Assembly (NCBI GenBank): GCA_021287065.1
Contig: JAJTBE010000009.1
Coordinates: 45,325-109,324 of the forward strand
Length of the DNA stretch: 64,000 nucleotides
Direction: 5' to 3'
Origin: Bacillota bacterium
GTDB lineage: Bacteria; Vulcanimicrobiota; JAJTBE01
Part shown: positions 8,994 to 17,075 of the stretch, piece after piece
Numbering within the stretch: the stretch's first letter is position 1
How the letters are laid out: each line of letters begins with the position of its first letter
The notes under the pieces: model-generated
The model's database searches: none
What the model saw: the letters and a program-made list of their open reading frames with translations, nothing else
What the model was told of the DNA's origin: nothing
Translations under genes and position numbers: made by a program

Positions 8994-10640
8994 TTAATTC
9001 TCTCTTTTGATACTGTCCAGATCAAATGTTCCGTGCATTCCTTTATTTAAACCCTTTAATGCGGCATCAAGGAGAACTTTCTCATCGGTGTTGAAAGACT
9101 CGTAATTAAGCTCATCCTTGAAAAGGAAGCCATACTGGAAGGCAGAGGGAACCTGGAAGCATATATGTTCGTAATCGCCGTTCATAGCAAGGACGCAATG
9201 GGCTATACCAGGAGAAATCACAGCCATATCGCCCTGCTTCATAAATGTAAGAGTAGGCTGTCCATCGCGGATAGTCAGAAGCGCTGCTTCACCGCTTGTT
9301 ACCAGATAAGATTCGGTCTGTTTTTTACCATCTCTAACCGGGTGGCGGTGAATTTTTTCACTTGGTCTGATATCGTGGAAAGGCGCAGGTTCACTGTATA
9401 TTCTGGTCGATTTTACTTCTGAAGCTCCAACCGTAAACGGTTCATTTTTTCCTGCATATTCGGTGGAATTTACTATCCACTCAGTATTCTGTTCATTCCA
9501 GATATTCTGTTTTTCTCTGAGAAGATAAGCAACAACCTTGCCTTTATCCCAGGTCAGACCCGTGTTGTCGTATCCCGAGCGGTTAGTCTTCTTCCATACA
9601 TCAACAACAGAATCGGCTTCCTGTCCGTGAATTCCCGCTTCGTCAAGTTTGCCTCTCAAGCCCTGTTCGTTGGTGTACTGAGTCCAGTAAACATTAATTT
9701 TATCAATAGTATTAGGTTTAACAATCTTTGCATCTATCAGCTTCTGAAGCTGATCTTCGCTGAAACTGCTCTTATGTGCATGACCGCTGGAAGTGGCATA
9801 GAGTTTTCTCTTAATGGTGTTGTACCATATTTTACTGTTTTTCTCGACAGCTTCGCCGCTCATACCGGCTGCGATAAGCCTTGATTCAAGTTTTTCGGAA
9901 CTGGTAATGGATGAATCCCATTTAACCGAGTCGGGGTATTTATCATCCTGAGAAATAACACCCACTGACATCATTGTGTTCAAATCTTCCGGCGAGAACC
10001 TGCTCTTTGCTGCTGCACAGGAAAAAAGCCGCTGATTTCTGTCAACAATGCGATCAAATTCAGCTTTCATTTCGCCTTCAGGTTTAACTTTCTGATACCA
10101 GGAGGGCGCTCTGTCAATCTGTGTTACAAGAACATTGCCTTCATGCACTTTTACTTTTGCATCCGAACCGGCACCGATCATTATAGCTCCCGGTTCCGCC
10201 ACCGACAGACATTCCCTCTCGTGGGTCGTATCAACTGTAGTACCAGTGGGAATAATAACTTCAGTCTCTTTATCAAAATGAGTGGTATTCTTCAGAAACT
10301 GTTTGGCATTTTCGCCGACAAAAGCTTTGGCTCCGGTTTCCTCATCTATGAGATAACTGCCATCTGCCTGCTTTTCCATAGGTTTTACACCGTCTTCGGT
10401 GATTCTGAAAACTCTGCCTTCCGTCTGGGGCTTGGCATCTGTATTCTGAATTGCTTCTATTTCTCCAAGCAAATCTGCCTTAGAACCTTTAAGAAACGAA
10501 TTCAGGCCATAAATCACAGCACTGTTTGTCTTATCGACAACAAAGGTATCTCCGGTTCTATTGCCTGTTTCAGTAACAGCAGCAGGGTTGCTTATCGGGG
10601 AAGATGTAAAATAATTCGAACTGACGCTGCCAATTTTCAT
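8994..10640 (-). CDS. Large protein with C-terminal cupin-like domain, function unknown
   Basis: 548 aa from the ATG at 10640. An in-frame TTG at 10655 is the alternative; neither has an SD, and the predicted transcript leader is only about 30 bases. No signal peptide. Residues 1-190 show no known fold beyond short beta-rich stretches. Residues 190-400 are helical. The C-terminal part resembles a cupin barrel: HRHPVRDG with His431 and His433, then ESYLVTSGEAAL, and GDMAVISPGIAHC with a third His. This is the pattern of metal-binding cupins in isomerases and polyketide or sugar enzymes. The gene stands alone with its own promoter and terminator. The 11-bp-phased TTAACA repeats upstream suggest regulation by an OmpR/PhoP-type protein. 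I recognise only the cupin part. Confidence 0.6.
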   Translation of the reverse strand: MKIGSVSSNYFTSSPISNPAAVTETGNRTGDTFVVDKTNSAVIYGLNSFLKGSKADLLGEIEAIQNTDAKPQTEGRVFRITEDGVKPMEKQADGSYLIDEETGAKAFVGENAKQFLKNTTHFDKETEVIIPTGTTVDTTHERECLSVAEPGAIMIGAGSDAKVKVHEGNVLVTQIDRAPSWYQKVKPEGEMKAEFDRIVDRNQRLFSCAAAKSRFSPEDLNTMMSVGVISQDDKYPDSVKWDSSITSSEKLESRLIAAGMSGEAVEKNSKIWYNTIKRKLYATSSGHAHKSSFSEDQLQKLIDAKIVKPNTIDKINVYWTQYTNEQGLRGKLDEAGIHGQEADSVVDVWKKTNRSGYDNTGLTWDKGKVVAYLLREKQNIWNEQNTEWIVNSTEYAGKNEPFTVGASEVKSTRIYSEPAPFHDIRPSEKIHRHPVRDGKKQTESYLVTSGEAALLTIRDGQPTLTFMKQGDMAVISPGIAHCVLAMNGDYEHICFQVPSAFQYGFLFKDELNYESFNTDEKVLLDAALKGLNKGMHGTFDLDSIKREN

Positions 10641-10676
10641 AAAAAAACCACACAAATTTCATGATACTTCACAATT

Positions 10677-10705
10677 ATTATACAATCATGCTTATACATG
10701 GTCAA
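10677..10705 (-). promoter_or_regulatory. Promoter of cupin-domain gene
   Basis: On the minus strand -35 TTGACC (10705-10700), a 17-base spacer and -10 TATAAT (10682-10677). Confidence 0.8.
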
Positions 10706-10714
10706 CGAGTAGAT

Positions 10715-10733
10715 TGTTAACAAATTGTTATCA
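10715..10733. promoter_or_regulatory. Pair of 11-bp-phased TGTTAACA-like repeats (putative PhoP/OmpR-type box)
   Basis: TGTTAACA at 10715-10722 and TGTTATCA at 10726-10733, start to start 11 bases. They lie about 47 to 63 bases upstream of the predicted start site of the cupin gene, next to its -35 box. Gram-positive PhoP boxes are TTAACA-like hexamers 11 bases apart. The same arrangement recurs at 18852. Confidence 0.5.
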
Positions 10734-10743
10734 AAATAAAAAT

Positions 10744-11238
10744 TCAGTTTTCCTGATATACCATATCAATACTTCCTGTATCCTTATTTATCGTCATATA
10801 TCCTTTAGTCTTGCAGCCGCTGCTGATCAGGTAGATGTTAAGGGTTGTATCAACAGTTCCATTAGCTTTGAACTCGAAATAATTTGTCAGGGGAATTCCT
10901 GAAGCTGTTACATTATCAGGAAAACTAATTTTTCTGATAACAGTTCCATCAGGCTTTTTAATCTGAAAATATGCATAACCTATTGGATAACTGTTTTTTG
11001 TGAGATCATCCTGCCTTCTCACAAAATCCACCCTTGATCCCTCCATCGATCGAGCCGTTTCCTTTGCAAGCTTAATCGCATGGGTAAAGTCGTCGCAGAA
11101 ACCTTTCAAAGCAGTGGTCGAACGGTATTTAACATAATTGGGCCAGATTATTGCAAACAAGATCGCAAGAATAACCAGGCCAATTATAACTTCAGTAAGG
11201 GTTACCCCTTTAATTCGCCCATTTTTTAGATTATTCAT
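10744..11238 (-). CDS. Minor pilin / GspH-FimT-like prepilin
   Basis: 164 aa. A short basic leader (MNNLKNGRIKG) precedes VTLTEVIIGLVILAILF, with Glu5 of the mature form and a hydrophobic helix: a class III prepilin. After the helix comes a GspH/FimT-like body, with the segment FCDDFTHAIKLAKETARS typical of that group. Last gene of the four-gene operon; its start codon shares one base with the stop of the PilX-like gene (TAATG), indicating coupling. Likely a minor pilin of the initiating tip complex. No terminator is clear before the cupin promoter. Confidence 0.8.
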   Translation of the reverse strand: MNNLKNGRIKGVTLTEVIIGLVILAILFAIIWPNYVKYRSTTALKGFCDDFTHAIKLAKETARSMEGSRVDFVRRQDDLTKNSYPIGYAYFQIKKPDGTVIRKISFPDNVTASGIPLTNYFEFKANGTVDTTLNIYLISSGCKTKGYMTINKDTGSIDMVYQEN

Positions 11239-12560
11239 TAATTACCTCCAAGAGAACCTTTGTCTCTGAGAAATGCCTTAACGACTATTTTTCCCGTTGT
11301 GGGGTAATTTGGCGGTTTCATAAAAGCAAGGCGTTTGTCATATACATAATCCTTTTTGCTGTAGCCGGTGTTAGATCTTCCTCCGAAAGTCCCTACGGCA
11401 CCTCTGTTTTTCTGCGTAAGGGATCCGAATATACTGATTGTTCCCCTGTCAACACCACTATCATAATTCTGAACATAGAAAGATCCTTCAACAGCCATAA
11501 ATGAGGCATGAAAAACGATATCACTGCTGACATTTGATGATGTGTTCACAATAATGTCGCTTTGAGCAACAACCCCAAGCAAATCCGTTTCTGTATTGCT
11601 GTAAACTATATTATTGCTCAGTTTAACATCACCGCTGGATGCAACAGTAACCTGCCCTTTTATTGTGCCATACATACTGTTAACATTTCCGTTTATATAG
11701 AGTGTAGCATTGCTTGTACTCACATAAACCTTTGTGGAACCTGTAGTGTTAATTTCCGCCTGCCCTGTACTCAGGAATTTAATATAGTTGACATTTCCGT
11801 TGTATGTGTATGTAGCTTTAGCTTTGAGTTGATTGAGATTAAAAGGAAAATCAGCCTGACTGACTCCCCCGGTGAATGAATAATCGGGACTGTCGTTTTT
11901 GGCTACAGGGTAATCCTGAGTATAATTTGTATAGTATCTGAAAAATTTTGAAGGATCAGTGTAAGTTGAACCGCCCTGAGAGTAAGTCTTGTTGGTGGAA
12001 TTGTATCTTGAATCCCCGTTATTTGCACTGGTTACTTTTCCGCTGAAATCAGGATGCTTATAAACACTGAAGTAACCGTTTGTATGAACGGGTCCGTCAA
12101 GTGAATCTCCATCGACAAACCAGATAGTATCACCATTCTGGCCAATTTCAGAGTTTGTCATATACATATATTTCGAAAAAGGTTCAGGTTCGAGCCAAGA
12201 ATAGATAGTTCTCTTATATTCCCCTACCTGACCGACTGATGTAACAAGCCAGTAGCTGTTGCCGTTTCCGGAGTTTGTTTTCAGCTCGACAGTAACAGCA
12301 TAGGAGCCTACATTAGGGTAAATATGCGTAACAGTGGATTGTCCCCAGCTTGCATTTGTTTTGAGTTCCGCCCTTGCTCTGATAACTCCGCTTCTGGCAA
12401 GATTGAAAGCTTTTTTGGCATAAAAATGACTGAGAGATATCTGGTTATCAGTCATAGCCATTGATGATAGAGTCATAGTTACAATCAATAGTATCATCAT
12501 CACAAACAGAACAAGCACCAGAGCAATACCTCTGGTATCAGACATCTTCATCCTTCTCAT
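11238..12560 (-). CDS. PilX-like minor pilin assembly protein
   Basis: 440 aa. The N-terminus MRRMKMSDTRGIALVLVLF followed by a long hydrophobic helix and AKKAFNLARSGVIRA is characteristic of PilX N-terminal domain proteins (GspK/PilX-like). The mature chain begins after Gly and lacks Glu5, as is common in this class. Residues 150-430 are rich in Ser, Thr, Asn, Tyr and Gly and predicted beta-structured. A long beta body of this kind could be exposed at the pilus tip. The start could be any of three nearby Met codons. It lies 24 bases after the PilW-like gene. Confidence 0.75.
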   Translation of the reverse strand: MRRMKMSDTRGIALVLVLFVMMILLIVTMTLSSMAMTDNQISLSHFYAKKAFNLARSGVIRARAELKTNASWGQSTVTHIYPNVGSYAVTVELKTNSGNGNSYWLVTSVGQVGEYKRTIYSWLEPEPFSKYMYMTNSEIGQNGDTIWFVDGDSLDGPVHTNGYFSVYKHPDFSGKVTSANNGDSRYNSTNKTYSQGGSTYTDPSKFFRYYTNYTQDYPVAKNDSPDYSFTGGVSQADFPFNLNQLKAKATYTYNGNVNYIKFLSTGQAEINTTGSTKVYVSTSNATLYINGNVNSMYGTIKGQVTVASSGDVKLSNNIVYSNTETDLLGVVAQSDIIVNTSSNVSSDIVFHASFMAVEGSFYVQNYDSGVDRGTISIFGSLTQKNRGAVGTFGGRSNTGYSKKDYVYDKRLAFMKPPNYPTTGKIVVKAFLRDKGSLGGN

Positions 12561-12584
12561 AAAGCACTTCCTTCCTGACCCAAA

Positions 12585-13226
12585 TCAAGATCCTGTTTTG
12601 ACATTGGTTTTTATAGTATATGAAAATTTACTGAGTTTTGCGGTCATTTCAATTTCATAATATGTCGGCGAAAGACATGTTGTTTTAAGTGAAAGACTGC
12701 CGTCCTGAAGTGTTACAACATTATCTTCTGTCTGGCTTGACTGGGCGCCTGATGAATTGAATTTTGTAACCCGCCTCTTCAAAACTCCGCCGCTTACAAA
12801 ATATCTTACTTTCTGATAGTTTGTGGGCAGTTCCGGCGTCCACCCTGTGTTGCTTGGAATATATGCAGCTTCCAGCGGTTCGTTGAATTCCACATAATCT
12901 CCGCTCACAGTATTTTCATTGGGAAAAAGCACACCGGTTGGATCCACGGCAGGTGACAAAGAAAGGTATCCTGTGGGAGTATTTGTTCCAACCCCCGGGT
13001 CCGGATTAGGCAAAGCCTGCCTCATTTCAGTAGTCATAGTATCAAGACATTCGCGCAAAGACTCCTGCGCTCTGAGTCTCAGTCTGCCGTCACTCCAGTA
13101 TCTGAGTCCGGCAATCATTGCGGAAAAGAGTGTGCCGATAAATACAAGCAGCATTGCAAGCATTATTATAAGTTCAACGAGACTCAACCCTTTTGTTTTT
13201 TTATATTCTGATGTACAGCAAAACAA
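12585..13226 (-). CDS. PilW-like minor pilin
   Basis: 213 aa from TTG at 13226, the first start after a ggtggtgagg SD. Prepilin leader ending TKG, then LSLVELIIMLAMLLVFIGTL with Glu5 and a hydrophobic helix. The segment RLRAQESLRECLDTMTTEMRQAL after the helix is the usual PilW/GspJ pattern. The body is beta-rich with a YFVSGGVLKRRV stretch. Second gene of the operon, 30 bases after the PilV-like gene. Predicted component of the minor pilin tip complex. Confidence 0.8.
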   Translation of the reverse strand: MFCCTSEYKKTKGLSLVELIIMLAMLLVFIGTLFSAMIAGLRYWSDGRLRLRAQESLRECLDTMTTEMRQALPNPDPGVGTNTPTGYLSLSPAVDPTGVLFPNENTVSGDYVEFNEPLEAAYIPSNTGWTPELPTNYQKVRYFVSGGVLKRRVTKFNSSGAQSSQTEDNVVTLQDGSLSLKTTCLSPTYYEIEMTAKLSKFSYTIKTNVKTGS

Positions 13227-13256
13227 ATTGCCTCACCACCAATCATAATAATTCCA

Positions 13257-13625
13257 CTATGGAGCTACAAGCCCCTGAACTTCAACATCCCTTGTAACGC
13301 CTTTTTCTTTCCACTGAACCTTGACTTTAATAACCTGAACTCCGGCATTTCCAAAAGGATCTACAACACCCCACCAGGAACGTGTGCAGCTTTCAAGACT
13401 GGATGGATTATCATTATGGGAAACAGTGTCGATAAAGATGTTCTTTTCAGTTATCTCATCCAGTTTTTCCTGTGCAAGAAAGGAAGCCCTCGACATATTC
13501 CAGGCTTTCTGATTCAACCTGTATATACTGGGCACAATATTAAAAGTAACAGTAACAGCAACAAGAAGAATTGCAGTAGCGATGATGATTTCGAGAATAT
13601 TAAACCCGGGTCCGTTTTTTTTCAT
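13257..13625 (-). CDS. PilV-like minor pilin
   Basis: 122 aa from the ATG at 13625, chosen because a strong SD (gggaggg) lies upstream of it. The leader MKKNGPG is followed by FNILEIIIATAILLVAVTVTF with Glu5. After the helix, ASFLAQEKLDEIT is typical of GspI/PilV proteins. First gene of the operon; a promoter lies about 120 bases upstream. With the PilW-, PilX- and GspH-like proteins this makes a complete minor pilin set, but the motor, platform and secretin genes are not in this window. Confidence 0.8.
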   Translation of the reverse strand: MKKNGPGFNILEIIIATAILLVAVTVTFNIVPSIYRLNQKAWNMSRASFLAQEKLDEITEKNIFIDTVSHNDNPSSLESCTRSWWGVVDPFGNAGVQVIKVKVQWKEKGVTRDVEVQGLVAP

Positions 13626-13745
13626 ATGAAGACCCTCCCTAAAAAAAAGCAAATAGAAACAAACATAGGTAGCGTTCTTACTTCTCTTCAGTCTATTTTT
13701 TTATACAATTCATATAAGGTAAGTGCTTATATCTCTCCCATTTTA

Positions 13746-13774
13746 ATTATAAATATATTTTTCTGAAAGATCAA
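13746..13774 (-). promoter_or_regulatory. Promoter of minor pilin operon
   Basis: Minus strand -35 TTGATC (13774-13769), a 17-base spacer and -10 TATAAT (13751-13746). It gives a leader of about 115 bases. Confidence 0.75.
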
Positions 13775-13798
13775 GGTTGAATAAAAAATTTTACGATA

Positions 13799-13827
13799 TT
13801 GATTGGAAAGTTTTTGTATGTTATAAT
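13799..13827 (+). promoter_or_regulatory. Promoter of divergent pilin gene
   Basis: -35 TTGATT (13799-13804), a 17-base spacer and extended -10 TGT-TATAAT (box 13822-13827). It is back to back with the minor pilin promoter, the two -35 boxes being 24 bases apart. Confidence 0.78.
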
Positions 13828-13858
13828 TTTTAAAACACCTTTGCATTGTGGGGGTTTA

Positions 13859-14470
13859 ATGAAAATCTTTGGCAAATCAATAAAATCAACAGGGTTTACA
13901 CTTATTGAACTTATCGTTGTATTCGCTATAATTGCTCTTATCTTCACTTTCGGTGTTGCGTACTGGAAAAATTACCAGATACAGAAAAGATTTCTCACCG
14001 ATTTTGATAGTCTTGTGACAAAAATCAGCGAAGCCCAGCAAGCTGCAAAAGCTTACGGAAAAGATCCCACCGGATATTCAACCACAGGTACCATCAGAAA
14101 TGGCCAGACAAGGGATAAATATGTATGCAGACTCGCAAGAAAAGGCATGAATGCCACTGATACTATCGATACATACACTGGTCTGACAATAACCACTACT
14201 GCAGCAGTCAATCCAATGACTCAGTCGGAACTCAACACCAAATTCAATGGTGTTGCGCTGAATTTCGGATACAAAGCAAGCAGCGCCGCAGATGATTATG
14301 TTTACGATTTCTGCTTCCTCTTCGAATCAGACGGAACCCTTTATTTCCCCTCTCCCGGTTATGCATACGAAGATGTCAGAATCGATGTGGCGGGCAACAG
14401 CGGCAAACTTATGAAGAGAATTTATATCAACCAGCTTACAGGTAATATCAGAACCGAAGATGTCAAATAA
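13859..14470 (+). CDS. Type IV pilin-like protein
   Basis: 203 aa from ATG at 13859, preceded by a gggggt SD; an earlier in-frame TTG at 13799 falls in the promoter and is rejected. The leader MKIFGKSIKSTG is followed by FTLIELIVVFAIIALIFTFGV, the classical pilin start with Phe1 and Glu5. The globular domain is about 170 residues. Its C-terminal ending (KRIYINQLTGNI) resembles GspH/FimT-like pilins more than major pilins. Divergent from the minor pilin operon, so probably co-regulated with it. Confidence 0.82.
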   Translation: MKIFGKSIKSTGFTLIELIVVFAIIALIFTFGVAYWKNYQIQKRFLTDFDSLVTKISEAQQAAKAYGKDPTGYSTTGTIRNGQTRDKYVCRLARKGMNATDTIDTYTGLTITTTAAVNPMTQSELNTKFNGVALNFGYKASSAADDYVYDFCFLFESDGTLYFPSPGYAYEDVRIDVAGNSGKLMKRIYINQLTGNIRTEDVK

Positions 14471-14529
14471 ATAAAGTTCATGGGGCAGGGGTGTTACTCC
14501 TGAAGTTGGAATAAAAAAAATACCTTACT

Positions 14530-14556
14530 AAGGGGCAGTCAGGTGACTGCCCCTTT
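14530..14556. terminator. Bidirectional terminator between pilin and sodN
   Basis: Perfect stem aaggggcagtca / tgactgcccctt. A T run follows on the plus strand and a T-containing tract on the minus strand, so it can end both convergent genes. Confidence 0.85.
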
Positions 14557-14576
14557 TCTGTTCCGCAATAATCTCA

Positions 14577-15059
14577 TTAATGAGTGTGCTTTTCATCCTT
14601 AAAATATAGCTTTTCAAAGTCGTCCACCTGTTTTTTCAGCTTCTCAACATTTGAAAGATCAGTTGTCTGCTTACATTTCATAGCTGTTATAAGCATTTGG
14701 TGGAGAAGGGTGATTTTGCTTATATAATCCTTATATTCTGCACTATCCGCAGGTTCTACAGGCTTTATTCTCTGGGTCATAAAATACTGAGATACTATTT
14801 CCTGAATATAGTCTGCATGATTATCCTTGTTCTGAACCCATCTGACTATCTGATTGTAGTTTTTGTCCCCTTCTTTAGACAATTTTGTTATTTCATTCAT
14901 TGATTTTTCAATTGTATCGATGTGTTCCCTAATCAAATCAACCCGTGTTTTATCATGATAAATACCACAGGGCACTTCACAATGAGCAAACACAGCCGTT
15001 CTAAAAACAAACGATACAAGAAGAACTGCAAAAGCAGCTAAAAAGAGTTTTTTCTTCAT
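14577..15059 (-). CDS. sodN: Nickel superoxide dismutase with Sec signal peptide
   Basis: 160 aa from the ATG at 15059, which follows a strong SD (cggaggt). Residues 1-25 form a normal Sec signal peptide ending AVFA. Cleavage there would leave HCEVPCGIY as the mature N-terminus. That is the nickel hook of Ni-SOD: His1 amine and side chain plus the thiolates of Cys2 and Cys6 (H26, C27, C31 of the precursor). The rest is a helical bundle of about 135 residues, slightly longer than the usual 117. Well-known Ni-SODs are made with a short propeptide removed by a dedicated SodX/CbiM-linked protease. No such gene is here, and signal peptidase could do the job. Predicted to dismute superoxide outside the cytoplasm. 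Confidence 0.88.
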   Translation of the reverse strand: MKKKLFLAAFAVLLVSFVFRTAVFAHCEVPCGIYHDKTRVDLIREHIDTIEKSMNEITKLSKEGDKNYNQIVRWVQNKDNHADYIQEIVSQYFMTQRIKPVEPADSAEYKDYISKITLLHQMLITAMKCKQTTDLSNVEKLKKQVDDFEKLYFKDEKHTH

Positions 15060-15127
15060 TTTGATACCTCCGTTTTTATTTTCATTACATATAATGCACA
15101 ATATGGCAGAAATAGTTCCCGGAAATA

Positions 15128-15173
15128 AAACAGAGCCTCATGAAAATCTGATTATACTCCCGGAGGCTCTGTT
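15128..15173 (-). terminator. Terminator after ankyrin protein gene
   Basis: Arms aacagagcctc and gaggctctgtt pair across a 24-base loop, and a T-rich tract follows on the minus strand. It separates the ankyrin gene from sodN. Confidence 0.8.
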
Positions 15174-15201
15174 ATCTCATATCTGTTGATTATTCAGTTT
15201 A

Positions 15202-17031
15202 TTACTCGGTGCAGCCGCTTTTCTTCAGAAGATCCACAGCTTCCTGATTTTTTGACATAGTGGCATAAACAAGGGCTGATTTACCGGTGAGATCCTTCTT
15301 TTTCAAATCAGCTCCGTTCTTAATTAGAACTTCAATCGCCTTGGTTCCCGGAGCGCTCTGAGCAGCCATCATCAGAGGAGTTAACCCCTGATCATTAGCC
15401 GAGTTAATTTTCAATCCCCTTTTCAGGAGATCTTCTATTACTTCGGGTCTGTCAGTGGCAGCGGCAATATGAAGGGGTGTATTGCCCGTATTGTCCTTTA
15501 TATTGACATTTGCTCCCTTTTCAACGAGAAGATCGAGAATCTCAGGAGTAGCTGCAACATGTGCAGGTTTCACTCCCATATCCGATTCGGCGTTAATATC
15601 AGCACCCTTATCGATAAACAGCTTCACCAGATCGATTCTACCGAGGAATGAGGCGATTAAAAGCGGAGTATCGTTATTGAGATTTCCGATTCTGACATCA
15701 GCGCCTTTATCAAGGAGATACTGGATTTCTTCTGTTTTCAGGCCATAGATTACCGCATAATTAAGGGGTGTTTGCCCGTCTTTATCCCTGATATTGAGAT
15801 TGGCGCCATTTTCGATGAGAATTACCGCAAAAGCTTTAGTTTCTATAAAACTCAGAGGCGACAATCCCTTTGCATCCTTTACATTAACATCAGCTTTATT
15901 TTTCAGGAGAAGTCCGACGCATTCAAGTTTTTTACCTGCAAGTGGTGAATCTGGTTTTTCCATTTTCACTGCTTCAAACAGTGGAGTCTGGCCTCCGTTG
16001 TCTTTCATGTTCACTTCTGCACCTGCATTTATAAGCATTTCTGCGCATACAGGCTGCCCCATAAAACAAGCATAAGCCAGTGGTGCTGAACCATTGACAT
16101 CCTTATTATTCACCTTTGCCCCATTATCTATGAGAAGTTTTACAAGCTTATGATTACCTCTTGCGGAAGCAATCATAAGCGGCGTTCTTCCGTCTGCATC
16201 AGGTTCATCTATTGATTTCGAACCTTTTTCTGCAAGAAGTGCGGGAGTTTCATAATTATCACCCCAGCAACAGGCAAAAAGCAGAGGAGTCAGCCCTTTT
16301 TCCGTTTTTGCCTGAATGTTGGCTCCCCTTTCGATAAGAAACTTTGCAACATCAGGGTTTTTGAGGGCTGAAGCCAGATGAAGGGGAGTTTCACCATTCT
16401 TGTTCTTCTCTTCCATCTTAGCGCCTGCATCAAGAAGAAGCTTTGCCACAGCAGGATTTGAAGCGTAGTGAAGAGCTGTATTGCCCATATTGTCTTTTGA
16501 GGAAAGATCCGCTTTTCTCTTAATCAGGATATCAACCAGCTTTTCATGACCAGTCATGGCAGCAAGCTGAAGAGGCGTGTCGCCGACTTTATTCCTTGCA
16601 TTTATCTTTGCCTTGTTATCGAGGAGGAACACAATTACTTCAGCCGGTGCTCCTGCAAGAGTCACCAGATGAAGTGGAGTCTGGCCGTCCTCATCTCTTG
16701 CGTTTATATCAGCTCCCTTTGAAAGATAATATTTCGCTATTTCGGGACCTGATGAAAAGAATATGGGAGTCATACCGTTATTTGCCTGAACATCCAGTTT
16801 AGCTCCCTTTTCAACCAGAATTTTTGCCATTTTGACATCCTGCGCATAAAACACCGGTGTTCTGCCGGTTTCATCCTTTTCATTTATCAGCGCAGGTTTT
16901 TTGATTATAATCGATTCTGCTTTATTAAAATCCCCTGCCTTAACCGCATTTGTCAGTTCATTGGAAAATGCCGGTAAAAGCAAGCCGAAGCAGAACGCTG
17001 TTATCAGAATAACTATGATTCTTATTTTCAT
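15202..17031 (-). CDS. Exported ankyrin-repeat protein
   Basis: 609 aa from the ATG at 17031; the ggaggc SD sits right before this codon and overlaps an earlier ATG at 17043. Residues 1-23 are a signal peptide (ending PAFS). The remainder is about 17 ankyrin repeats of 33 residues, with the usual G-TPLH-A and KLLIDNGAKVN-type signatures, almost without gaps to the end. Ankyrin stacks bind proteins. Being exported, this one would act in the periplasm or outside the cell. Third gene of a same-strand group with two other exported proteins (17.1 and 17.8 kb) but 45 bases apart from them, so probably one operon. No catalytic domain. Confidence 0.88.
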   Translation of the reverse strand: MKIRIIVILITAFCFGLLLPAFSNELTNAVKAGDFNKAESIIIKKPALINEKDETGRTPVFYAQDVKMAKILVEKGAKLDVQANNGMTPIFFSSGPEIAKYYLSKGADINARDEDGQTPLHLVTLAGAPAEVIVFLLDNKAKINARNKVGDTPLQLAAMTGHEKLVDILIKRKADLSSKDNMGNTALHYASNPAVAKLLLDAGAKMEEKNKNGETPLHLASALKNPDVAKFLIERGANIQAKTEKGLTPLLFACCWGDNYETPALLAEKGSKSIDEPDADGRTPLMIASARGNHKLVKLLIDNGAKVNNKDVNGSAPLAYACFMGQPVCAEMLINAGAEVNMKDNGGQTPLFEAVKMEKPDSPLAGKKLECVGLLLKNKADVNVKDAKGLSPLSFIETKAFAVILIENGANLNIRDKDGQTPLNYAVIYGLKTEEIQYLLDKGADVRIGNLNNDTPLLIASFLGRIDLVKLFIDKGADINAESDMGVKPAHVAATPEILDLLVEKGANVNIKDNTGNTPLHIAAATDRPEVIEDLLKRGLKINSANDQGLTPLMMAAQSAPGTKAIEVLIKNGADLKKKDLTGKSALVYATMSKNQEAVDLLKKSGCTE

Positions 17032-17075
17032 ATTTGCCTCCATTTTGTTTTAACCAAGCCGTCTGCTATCGGTTA

